7,469 nucleotides of DNA. Origin: Clostridiales bacterium. Lineage in GTDB: Bacteria; Bacillota_B; Dehalobacteriia; UBA4068. The stretch lies in assembly GCA_009782975.1 (NCBI GenBank), contig WRIA01000020.1, positions 1-7,469 on the forward strand, in the 5' to 3' direction. How positions within the stretch are numbered: the first letter of the stretch is position 1; every line of letters starts with the position of its first letter. The translations under genes and the position numbers were made by a program. A model generated the notes under the pieces. It worked only from the letters and a program-made list of their open reading frames with translations. It searched no databases and was not told the origin of the DNA. Shown here one piece after another: positions 1 through 5,987 of this stretch.

Positions 1-292
1 CAAAGCCAATATAGTCTGTTTGAATTGGCGGGAGGAAGGCTTGCTTTTGACCGCAGAAGCCCCGGAAGTTGGCCATATACACGAGGAATTGCCCGCAACT
101 TTATCGGGGGAGCAAACAGAGGCCAGCTACAACGCCCGTTATTTGCTGGAGGCTTTGAAGGTGATGGAGGAAGAAAACGTGGCCTTTCACCTAACCGGTG
201 AGACTACCCCCGGTATCATATTACCGGAAGGCGTGGAGCAGGAGCAAAGCTCGTATACCTATCTGGTGCTGCCGGTGCGGGTAAGAGGATAG
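1..292 (+). CDS. dnaN: DNA polymerase III sliding clamp (beta subunit), C-terminal fragment
   Basis: The reading frame is open from base 2 to the TAG at 290-292, giving about 96 residues of a gene that begins before the window. The C-terminal tail YLVLPVRVRG matches the usual end of bacterial beta clamps (the Y-[LV]-[LI]-P-V-R ending of the third domain). The preceding segment (GLLLTAEAPEVGHIHEEL, then a YLLEAL helix) also fits domain III, where family members read 'l.lsa.spevG...e'. The beta clamp is a ring-shaped dimer that tethers replicative polymerase to DNA. The gene ends 4 bases before recF, and dnaN next to recF is a classic origin-proximal arrangement. An internal TTG at 20 could be mistaken for a start, but the homology runs upstream of it. 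The small S4-domain gene often found between dnaN and recF in Firmicutes is absent here. Confidence 0.9.
   Translation, partial: KANIVCLNWREEGLLLTAEAPEVGHIHEELPATLSGEQTEASYNARYLLEALKVMEEENVAFHLTGETTPGIILPEGVEQEQSSYTYLVLPVRVRG
285..288 (+). promoter_or_regulatory. Ribosome binding site for recF
   Basis: GAGG lies inside the last codons of dnaN and is separated from the TTG at 297 by 8 bases. It supports TTG as the recF initiation codon and suggests translational coupling with dnaN. Confidence 0.6.
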
Positions 293-296
293 ATCC

Positions 297-1406
297 TTGA
301 TACTCCGCAGGCTAAAGCTGGAAAATTTTCGTAATTACCGTACTTGCCTGGTGGAATGGCATGAACAGGTAAATTTGCTGCAAGGGGCAAATGCCCAGGG
401 CAAATCCAATCTGCTGGAAGCTATCTGCTTTTTAAGCCTGACCACCTCCTTTCGCGGGGCCGGGGAGCCGGAGCTTATTTGTGGCGGAGAACAACATTTT
501 TACGCGGAAGGCGATGTCCGCAGCGAGGAACAAGGGGAATTCTCCATTTCCGCTGCCTTTTCCCGGGATAAACGCCGGAAATGGCGCCTGGATGGTGCGG
601 AACGCCGCCGCGGCGAGTTGGTGGGCTTGTTGCATACGGTGATATTTTCCCCGGAAGATGTGGATCTGGTCAAGGCCGGGCCCCTGCAACGCCGTCGCTT
701 TCTTAACCGGCAGATATCTCAGCTTTACCCGGAGCATTGCAGGCAGCTTTTGCGTTATAACCGCATATTGGCGCAGCGCAATGGGTGCCTGCGCCTTTTG
801 CAGCAGCCCGGCGCTGTTGGCACCGCTGCGGAGGAAGCCTTAAGCGCTTGGGATCAGCAACTGGCGGAAACAGGAGCCTCCATCATCTGGCGGCGGCGGC
901 AGGTACTTTCCCGGCTGAATCCTTTGGCGGCGGAAATACAGGCGGAGCTGGCTGCCGGCGAAAAGCTGGCACTGCGTTATAAAAGCTTTGCCGGGGCCCT
1001 GGAAGCCGCCGATGAAGGGGAAGTGTGCGCTCTTTTTCTGGCGGAGCTGGAACGTATGCGGTTGGCGGAGCGCTGCCGGGGGGCTACTTTAGTAGGACCC
1101 CACAGGGACGATGTTCTTATAGAAATAGCGGGGATCCCGGGCAAGGGCTATGCCTCTCAGGGGCAGCAGCGTACGGCGGCGTTAGCTTGCAAGCTGGCCG
1201 AGCTCGGTCTGGCCCGCGCCAAAAAAGGGGAATGGCCCCTGTTGCTACTGGATGATGTTTTAAGTGAGCTGGACGATTGCCGACGGCAGGCCTTGCTTAA
1301 AAAAATAGATGGCGGAGCCCAGACCTTTATAGCCAGCACCGGCCCGTTGCCGCTTTTAAGAGGGCAGGTCTGGCAAATAGCAGCCGGGCATATAGCCCAA
1401 CAATAG
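297..1406 (+). CDS. recF: DNA replication and repair protein RecF
   Basis: This 369-residue protein has the normal RecF length. RecF is a cytosolic SMC-like ATPase that, with RecO and RecR, helps load RecA at single-strand gaps. The N-terminus (LRRLKLENFRNY) is the family signature. A Walker A motif GANAQGKS sits at residues 30-37, an ABC-type signature SQGQQR at 287-292, and a Walker B LLLLDD with the catalytic dipeptide at 319-320, followed by the D-loop-like SELD at 323-326. All key nucleotide-binding elements are therefore intact. The start is TTG at 297, chosen because it places the conserved N-terminus correctly and has GAGG 8 bases upstream. It follows dnaN by 4 bases, and its TAG stop overlaps the ribosome binding site of the next gene, so the genes are probably one transcript. 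gyrB, a common downstream neighbour, is not present here. Confidence 0.97.
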   Translation: MILRRLKLENFRNYRTCLVEWHEQVNLLQGANAQGKSNLLEAICFLSLTTSFRGAGEPELICGGEQHFYAEGDVRSEEQGEFSISAAFSRDKRRKWRLDGAERRRGELVGLLHTVIFSPEDVDLVKAGPLQRRRFLNRQISQLYPEHCRQLLRYNRILAQRNGCLRLLQQPGAVGTAAEEALSAWDQQLAETGASIIWRRRQVLSRLNPLAAEIQAELAAGEKLALRYKSFAGALEAADEGEVCALFLAELERMRLAERCRGATLVGPHRDDVLIEIAGIPGKGYASQGQQRTAALACKLAELGLARAKKGEWPLLLLDDVLSELDDCRRQALLKKIDGGAQTFIASTGPLPLLRGQVWQIAAGHIAQQ

Positions 1407-1410
1407 GAGG
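1405..1410 (+). promoter_or_regulatory. Ribosome binding site that sets the murI start
   Basis: AGGAGG overlaps the recF stop codon (TAG, 1404-1406). It directly abuts an ATG at 1411 (no spacer, unusable) but lies 6 bases before an in-frame GTG at 1417. This makes GTG the likely start of the racemase gene. Confidence 0.75.
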
Positions 1411-1416
1411 ATGCTC

Positions 1417-2199
1417 GTGAAAAAGGGATACATTCTTTGCTTCGATTCCGGCATAGGCGGCCTTACCACCCTGGCCCATGCCCGGCACCTGCTGCCCAGG
1501 GAGGATTTTATCTATTACGCGGATACCGCTCATGCCCCCTATGGCAGCCGCCCCCGCACGGAAGTGCTGGAACTGACCCGCGCCGCTATTGCGGAGCTTA
1601 GGCCACTAGGCATAAAGACGGTGCTGTTGGCCTGCAATGCGGCTACCTCCGCCGGGGCCGCTACGTTACGCGGGGAGATGGAATTGCCTTTGGTGGGCCT
1701 GGAGCCGGCAATAAAACCGGCCCTTAAAGCCGTTAACGGTAAGGTGGTGGTGCTGGGCACAGTGCTTACTGTACGGGGAGAAAAATTCCACAACCTGCTG
1801 GAATCTTTGCCCCAGCACGACAGGGTGCAGGCGCTGGGTTGCCCCGGCTTGGTGGAGCTTATAGAGGAAGACCCGGAGCATAAGGATATCGAGCCGTATC
1901 TGCGGGAGCTTTTACATCCCTATGAAAAGGAGATGAGCGCGCTGGTTTTGGGATGCACCCACTATATTTTCCTGCAACCCTTGTTCAAGCGTTTGTGGCC
2001 GGATACACCGCTGTTCGACGGTAATGACGGCATAAGCCGTCGTCTGGCTCAAATATTGAGCCTGCAAGGTCTGGGGGGCGGCACGGGCCGCTTGCTTATG
2101 CGCTGTTCGGAGCCGGGAGACGAAGCCCAGGAACGCTTCGCTGCCAAATGCCAACGTTTTTACGATCATTACGAAAAAAACCGGGTCTGGCCCGTCTAA
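1417..2199 (+). CDS. murI: Glutamate racemase
   Basis: The protein is about 260 residues, typical for MurI, which interconverts L- and D-glutamate in the cytosol to supply D-Glu for peptidoglycan. Numbered from the GTG start, the visible signatures are the N-terminal FDSGIGGL with the conserved Asp at residue 10, ADTAHAPYG at about 35-43, the first catalytic cysteine in ACNAATSA (Cys73), a conserved Glu in CPGLVELIEED, and the second catalytic cysteine in GCTHY (Cys180, followed by His182). Both active-site cysteines are therefore present and the enzyme should be active. The residue after GCTHY is Ile where Pro is most common, a minor deviation. GTG at 1417 is preferred to ATG at 1411 because AGGAGG ends at 1410. 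The gene lies 10 bases after recF and its end is followed 20 bases later by the transporter gene, consistent with an operon. A general Asp/Glu racemase is less likely given the MurI motifs. Confidence 0.93.
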   Translation: MKKGYILCFDSGIGGLTTLAHARHLLPREDFIYYADTAHAPYGSRPRTEVLELTRAAIAELRPLGIKTVLLACNAATSAGAATLRGEMELPLVGLEPAIKPALKAVNGKVVVLGTVLTVRGEKFHNLLESLPQHDRVQALGCPGLVELIEEDPEHKDIEPYLRELLHPYEKEMSALVLGCTHYIFLQPLFKRLWPDTPLFDGNDGISRRLAQILSLQGLGGGTGRLLMRCSEPGDEAQERFAAKCQRFYDHYEKNRVWPV

Positions 2200-2210
2200 A
2201 TACTAAAACA

Positions 2211-2216
2211 GGAGGG
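2211..2216 (+). promoter_or_regulatory. Ribosome binding site for the AI-2E/PerM family gene
   Basis: GGAGGG lies 3 bases before the ATG at 2220. It argues for that start rather than the in-frame ATG at 2148, which would overlap murI by 52 bases. Confidence 0.65.
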
Positions 2217-2219
2217 CTT

Positions 2220-3470
2220 ATGAAAAATACCACCTACAAGCAGTATATTGCCTGGGGCCTTACGGTATTTACCGTTATAGCCCTTTCCATACTGCTGTTT
2301 TTTATCCTCTACCGGGCCAGGGGCTTGGGCGAAGCCGTGCATGGCCTTATCAACATCCTAAGACCCATAATCTACGGCGCGGCCCTGGCTTATGTGCTGA
2401 ACCCTATTTACAGGCGCTGCGAAGAAATGATGACCCCTATACTCTCCCGGCGCTTCAAAAAACCGGGCAGGGCGGTATATTTAGCGCGTTTTGCCAGTAC
2501 AGTCATTACCCTGGCCCTTACTTTACTGGTCATTTTCGGCCTGTTTTATATGGTTATACCACAGCTTGCCGAAAGCTTGATCGGCATAATAAAAAAGATG
2601 CCGGAATATTTACAGGATCTTAGGCTGTGGCTGGATCAGATACTGGAGAGCAACCCCTATGCGGGTCCGCTGGATCCTATTATAATGAATGCTTACCAGA
2701 CCTTGATGGATTATGCCGAACAATGGCGGCAAACGGATATGCTGCCGCTTCTGGGCGGCTGGGCGGTGCGCGCCTACAGTGGCCTTATGATAGCGGTAAC
2801 CGCGCTGTTTAACCTGATTATCGGCATAATAGTGATGGTTTATCTGCTAAACGCCAAGCAGACCTTCGCGGCCCAAAGCAAAAAGCTGCTTTACAGCATA
2901 TTCGGTCCCGGGCGGGCCAACGCGGTTATAGAAAATATCCGCTACACCCATAGGGTGTTCGGTGGCTTTATCAACGGCAAGCTGCTGGATTCGCTGATCG
3001 TGGGCATAATCTGCTTTGTTTTTCTGGCCGTCACAAAAATGCCCTATGCCATGCTTATCAGCGTAATTGTGGGCATTACAAATATCATCCCGTTTTTCGG
3101 GCCCTTTTTGGGGGCCATACCCAGCGCTGTGCTGCTGCTGTTCGAAAGCCCCCTGCTTTGCCTGTACTTTTTGCTTTTTATCCTTATCTTACAGCAGGTA
3201 GACGGCAATATCCTGGGCCCGCGCATTTTGGGTGGAACCACCGGCCTGCCCAGCTTTTGGGTGCTTTTTTCCATTCTGCTCTTTGGAGGCTTGTTCGGCT
3301 TTATCGGTATGGTTGTGGGCGTGCCGCTGTTCGCCCTTATTTATAGCCTGGCTAAGGCCCTTATCTCCCGTGGCCTGAACAAACACGGCTTGCCCACGGA
3401 TACCGCCAGTTACAGGGATTTGCATCATATAGACGAGGCCAATATGCCGATAAAAAACAGCGACATATAA
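2220..3470 (+). CDS. AI-2E/PerM family (UPF0118) membrane transporter
   Basis: This is a very hydrophobic 416-residue protein with about seven to eight predicted membrane segments. An N-terminal pair lies within residues 6-60, one near 95-120, and a long hydrophilic loop with amphipathic helices runs to about 180. The remaining segments fill most of the C-terminal half. Family hallmarks are NIIPFFGP at 288-295, QQVDGN with its Asp at 328 followed by GPRILGGTTGLP, and GLFGFIGMVVGVP at about 357-369. The family is named for the proposed AI-2 exporter TqsA of E. coli, but many members have other roles (some act as Na+/H+ antiporters), so the substrate cannot be assigned. The ATG at 2220 is chosen for its adjacent GGAGGG; an in-frame ATG at 2148 lies inside murI. 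The C-terminal tail is hydrophilic (from about residue 385). It is probably the last gene of the dnaN-recF-murI transcript, although no terminator is evident after it. Confidence 0.93.
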   Translation: MKNTTYKQYIAWGLTVFTVIALSILLFFILYRARGLGEAVHGLINILRPIIYGAALAYVLNPIYRRCEEMMTPILSRRFKKPGRAVYLARFASTVITLALTLLVIFGLFYMVIPQLAESLIGIIKKMPEYLQDLRLWLDQILESNPYAGPLDPIIMNAYQTLMDYAEQWRQTDMLPLLGGWAVRAYSGLMIAVTALFNLIIGIIVMVYLLNAKQTFAAQSKKLLYSIFGPGRANAVIENIRYTHRVFGGFINGKLLDSLIVGIICFVFLAVTKMPYAMLISVIVGITNIIPFFGPFLGAIPSAVLLLFESPLLCLYFLLFILILQQVDGNILGPRILGGTTGLPSFWVLFSILLFGGLFGFIGMVVGVPLFALIYSLAKALISRGLNKHGLPTDTASYRDLHHIDEANMPIKNSDI

Positions 3471-3500
3471 ACATTTAACAACAAGCAACTATTAATAAAT

Positions 3501-3561
3501 GTCAATAGTCAATAGTAGCCAATAGTTAGCAACCGCCAACAGTTAATAACCGTCAACAGTT
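3501..3561 (+). repeat. Degenerate direct-repeat array, G[TC]CAA[TC]AGT, five copies
   Basis: Five copies of a 9-base motif lie on the plus strand in the gap upstream of htrA. GTCAATAGT occurs at 3501 and 3508 (overlapping by 2), GCCAATAGT at 3518, GCCAACAGT at 3535 and GTCAACAGT at 3552. Start-to-start spacings are 7, 10, 17 and 17 bases. The last two copies share a longer core, AACCG[CT]CAACAGTT, beginning at 3531 and 3548. Copies differ only by pyrimidine transitions. Direct repeats ahead of an operon encoding an OmpR-family regulator could be binding sites, but decay of a simple tandem repeat is equally possible. Confidence 0.6.
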
Positions 3562-3575
3562 GGCAGTTGTTAATT
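3541..3575 (+). repeat. Imperfect inverted repeat (possible RNA hairpin) upstream of htrA
   Basis: The arm TTAATAAC (3543-3550) can pair with GTTGTTAA (3566-3573) with one G-U pair, extended outward by A-U and G-U pairs. After a C-A mismatch, GTCA (3552-3555) pairs with TGGC (3561-3564), leaving a loop of about 5 bases. The stem is AT-rich and no T-run follows, so it does not resemble an intrinsic terminator. It overlaps the last two copies of the direct repeat, so it may be an operator or simply a by-product of the repeats. Confidence 0.35.
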
Positions 3576-3588
3576 ATTAGGCAATAAA
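3560..3588 (+). promoter_or_regulatory. Candidate promoter for the htrA operon
   Basis: TTGGCA (3560-3565, five of six matches to a sigma-70 -35 box) is followed after 17 bases by AATAAA (3583-3588, four of six matches to a -10 box). It overlaps the direct repeats and the right arm of the hairpin, so a regulator bound there would sit on the promoter. This would leave a leader of about 120 bases, which also contains a perfect 10-base palindrome ATAAGCTTAT at 3676-3685. The match is modest and AT-rich sequence gives such hits easily. Confidence 0.25.
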
Positions 3589-3702
3589 CAGCAATCATAG
3601 ATTATTAAGCTAATTTGTTGATTTTTTTCAGCGATTGTTCAAGCAGATTTCACATAGGGGCTGTATGCTTTTGCCATAAGCTTATACATCACAAACAAAT
3701 AT

Positions 3703-3710
3703 AAGGAGGT
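3703..3710 (+). promoter_or_regulatory. Strong ribosome binding site for htrA
   Basis: AAGGAGGT is a near-perfect complement of the 16S 3' end, placed 7 bases before the ATG at 3718. It predicts efficient translation and fixes the start of the protease. Confidence 0.8.
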
Positions 3711-3717
3711 CATCAGT

Positions 3718-5073
3718 ATGGATGAGCATAAAAACGAAAAATTTTATCTGGAACTGACAAGGCCGGAGCCGGAAAAGGAAAGGAAGCAGATACCGGCGTT
3801 GGCCATGCCCCAGCCGGAACCGCTGGTCTTCACGCCAGCCTATGCCCCGGCGGATCGTAGTGGTAAACGCAAGGGCGGCGGCGGTTTCAGCCGCCGCGGA
3901 GTTGTGGCTTTGATGCTATGTTGCCTGCTGTTTTCCTCGGCATTGGGCTTTGGCGGCGGCTGGCTGGCCGCCAGCTTTAACCAAACACCGGCGGCTTTAT
4001 CGGAAAACGGCGCTACCGCTTTAAGCCCGGACGAAAGCTACGCGGAGTATTTGGCCGAGCGTCTGGCAGCGCGGCCCGAGGGCTCGCCCCTTACCATAGC
4101 CCAGGTGGCAGCTATAGCCGCCGATTCGGTGGTGGAAATCGTGATACAAAAGGAGGAACAAGGCTTTAATTTCTGGGGATTTTCCAGAGAGACGCGCATA
4201 CGAGAAGGCGCAGGTTCCGGCGTTATCGTTGCCGAAAACGGTTATATCATCACCAATAATCATGTAATAGATAAAGCAATTAAAATTGAAGTAAAGCTGC
4301 GCAACGGCCAAAGCTACGAAGCAAAGCTGGTGGCTACCGATCCCACTACCGATGTAGCGGTGATAAAAATAGAGGCCACGGGCCTGGTTACAGCCGCCAT
4401 GGGAGATAGCAGCGCTTTAGTGGTGGGGGAACCGGCGGTGGTAATCGGCAATCCCTTGGGGCAGCTGGGCGGCACCGTCACCAGCGGTATAATCTCCGCG
4501 CTGGATCGCGCCGTTTCCTTTGAGGAGGACGACGGCTCCGCCAAAACCATGAATCTGCTGCAAACGGACGCATCCGTAAATAACGGCAATTCCGGCGGCG
4601 GCTTGTTCAACCAATATGGCGAGCTGGTGGGCATAGTGGTAGCCAAAAGCCAGGGGTTTTCCGTAGAGGGCCTGGGCTTTGCCATACCCATAAACGATGT
4701 GCGCGGCGTTATAGATGACCTAATAGCCTACGGCTACGCCCGCGGGCGCATAGCCTTGGGAGTGACCCTTATCACCATCACCGACGAGCAGGTAGCGGCT
4801 AGTTATAACCTTACATCTCCCGGCATCTATATATTCCGGGTGGAGCAAGGCAGCAATGCCGAACGGGCCGGCCTTAAATCGGGCGACCGCCTTGTAAAGG
4901 TGAACGGGCAGGGTATAAGCGATGACGGCCAGGTAAGAGAGATCATACAAAAGCTCTCCGTGGGCCAGACCATAAGCGTGGAGTACGAACGCAACGGCGT
5001 AAACTACACCGTAAGTATAGTGATGCAGGAAACCGTCCCGGCCGATGTTGGTGCGACCAAAACCAGATATTAG
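3718..5073 (+). CDS. htrA: HtrA/DegP-like membrane-anchored serine protease (S1C family) with one PDZ domain
   Basis: This 451-residue protease probably degrades or refolds damaged proteins at the outer face of the membrane. Residues 1-60 are a charged, proline-rich cytosolic tail ending in basic residues. One membrane anchor lies at about 61-86. A trypsin-like domain spans roughly 110-345 and a PDZ domain roughly 355-440, with the carboxylate-binding region near GIYIFRV at 369. The catalytic triad is visible as His182 (NNHVID), Asp212 (TTDVAVIKI) and Ser292 (GNSGG). The residue after GNSGG is Gly rather than the frequent Pro or Ala, which is unlikely to abolish activity. The domain order matches Firmicute HtrA-type proteases. 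The start has a strong AAGGAGGT 7 bases upstream. The gene is followed 34 bases later by a response regulator and then a sensor kinase. In Bacillus subtilis, HtrA-type proteases are controlled by the CssRS two-component system, so this neighbourhood suggests a similar envelope-stress circuit, which is inference. Confidence 0.97.
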   Translation: MDEHKNEKFYLELTRPEPEKERKQIPALAMPQPEPLVFTPAYAPADRSGKRKGGGGFSRRGVVALMLCCLLFSSALGFGGGWLAASFNQTPAALSENGATALSPDESYAEYLAERLAARPEGSPLTIAQVAAIAADSVVEIVIQKEEQGFNFWGFSRETRIREGAGSGVIVAENGYIITNNHVIDKAIKIEVKLRNGQSYEAKLVATDPTTDVAVIKIEATGLVTAAMGDSSALVVGEPAVVIGNPLGQLGGTVTSGIISALDRAVSFEEDDGSAKTMNLLQTDASVNNGNSGGGLFNQYGELVGIVVAKSQGFSVEGLGFAIPINDVRGVIDDLIAYGYARGRIALGVTLITITDEQVAASYNLTSPGIYIFRVEQGSNAERAGLKSGDRLVKVNGQGISDDGQVREIIQKLSVGQTISVEYERNGVNYTVSIVMQETVPADVGATKTRY

Positions 5074-5107
5074 AAAGCAGTATATACTTTGACGAGGTGG
5101 CAGTATA

Positions 5108-5791
5108 ATGGAACAAACGGCTAAAGCCCATATCCTGGTAGTGGATGATGAAGAAAAGATCCGCGCCCTAATACGCAAGTACGCGGAATTTGAGGGCTAC
5201 CGCGTAAGCGAGGCCGCCGACGGCATGGAGGCTGTGTTGGCCGTGCGCAAGCAGGATTTCGATCTGGTTATATTGGATGTTATGATGCCGGAGTTGGACG
5301 GCTTTGCCGCCTGCCGTGAGATAAAGAAGGAAAAGGACATACCGGTGCTTATGCTTTCGGCCCGGGGGGAAGAGTACGATAAACTGCTGGGTTTTGAGCT
5401 TTTGGCGGATGATTATGTGGTAAAGCCCTTTTCCCCCCGGGAGCTGCTAATGCGGGTGGCCGCCATTTTGCGGCGCGTGGGCAAAAGCCCCCTGCCCAAA
5501 GAGCTGCTTACCTTCGAAGGTTTATCCGTTGACGCGGCCGGACGCATAGTCTATGTGGATGGGCAAAGGGCGGAGCTTTCTCCCAAGGTTTACGATCTGC
5601 TGTGGTATCTGGTGAACAACCGCGGCATCGCACTAACGCGGGAGCAGCTTATAAGCGCCGTGTGGGGTTACGATTTCTTCGGCGACGACCGCACCCTGGA
5701 TACCCATATTAAGCTGCTGCGTAACAGCCTTGGCCCCTATCGTCGTTTTATAGTAACCTTGCGCGGGGTAGGCTACAGATTCGAGGGATAG
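5108..5791 (+). CDS. OmpR/PhoB-family two-component response regulator
   Basis: The 227-residue protein has the standard two-domain layout of a DNA-binding response regulator. In the receiver domain (about 8-120), the acidic pair is Asp13-Asp14, the phosphoacceptor is Asp57 (LVILDVMMPELDG), the switch residue is Ser84 and the conserved lysine is Lys106 (VVKPFSP). A winged-helix DNA-binding domain occupies about 130-227, with the typical LSPKVYDLLWYLV, LTREQLISAVWGYDF, RTLDTHIKLLRNSLG and GVGYRFEG segments. The usual GADDY reads LADDY here (Leu99 in place of Gly). A GAGGTGG at 5094-5100 lies about 8 bases before the ATG. The gene is 34 bases after htrA and ends 7 bases before a sensor kinase start, so all three were probably co-transcribed. 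It likely receives phosphate from that kinase and may regulate htrA; the target genes are not shown by sequence. Confidence 0.97.
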   Translation: MEQTAKAHILVVDDEEKIRALIRKYAEFEGYRVSEAADGMEAVLAVRKQDFDLVILDVMMPELDGFAACREIKKEKDIPVLMLSARGEEYDKLLGFELLADDYVVKPFSPRELLMRVAAILRRVGKSPLPKELLTFEGLSVDAAGRIVYVDGQRAELSPKVYDLLWYLVNNRGIALTREQLISAVWGYDFFGDDRTLDTHIKLLRNSLGPYRRFIVTLRGVGYRFEG

Positions 5792-5798
5792 TGATAGT

Positions 5799-5987
5799 AT
5801 GGCGCAAAATTCCGCCCATAAAACGTATAGGCCCTTAAGCTGGCGTATTTTTGTTTACCTGCTGGGCTTTGCCGCCTTGCTTTTGCTTTTGCTGTGGCTT
5901 TTTCAAACGGTGTATCTGGATACATTCTATCGCCGGGTAAAGATAACCGAGATCACGGGCGCCGCCGCCGCCATCGGCATCACCTGA
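5799..5987 (+). CDS. Sensor histidine kinase, N-terminal fragment cut at a junction
   Basis: Only the beginning of this gene is present. The start ATG at 5799 is 7 bases after the response regulator stop, with a GAGGGA about 10 bases upstream, suggesting translational coupling. Residues 1-14 are a short basic cytosolic tail, and 15-40 form a strongly hydrophobic membrane helix (a run of Leu followed by WLFQTVYL). The following DTFYRRVKITEI resembles the start of the extracytoplasmic sensor region of Firmicute kinases with this type of N-terminus. After about residue 52-58 the sequence runs through an Ala stretch encoded by (GCC)4 and stops at TGA 5985-5987. Beyond about 5960 the DNA is instead the antisense of ahcY. 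The second membrane helix, HAMP, HisKA and ATPase domains (roughly 400 residues) are missing, so this product cannot signal. Assignment as a kinase rests on the position after a response regulator and the N-terminal pattern. Confidence 0.78.
   Translation: MAQNSAHKTYRPLSWRIFVYLLGFAALLLLLLWLFQTVYLDTFYRRVKITEITGAAAAIGIT

Noticed and set aside
432..737. Antisense open frame within recF
   Set aside because: Shadow of the recF coding frame; low-complexity translation without recognisable motifs or ribosome binding site.
2148..2219. In-frame N-terminal extension of the AI-2E/PerM-family protein starting at ATG 2148
   Set aside because: It overlaps the end of murI by 52 bases, encodes a basic non-family segment, and the ATG at 2220 has GGAGGG just upstream.
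3640..3674. Possible intrinsic terminator AAGCAG...TGCTTTT in the gap before htrA
   Set aside because: Only a 5-base stem with a long loop and four Ts; too weak to call.
5079..5088. Palindrome AGTATATACT between htrA and the response regulator
   Set aside because: Short AT-rich palindrome with no supporting copies nearby; easily occurs by chance.
5089..5109. TTGACG and TATAAT before the response regulator as a promoter
   Set aside because: The spacing is only 9 bases and the -10 match overlaps the start codon; the ribosome binding site GAGGTGG explains the region.
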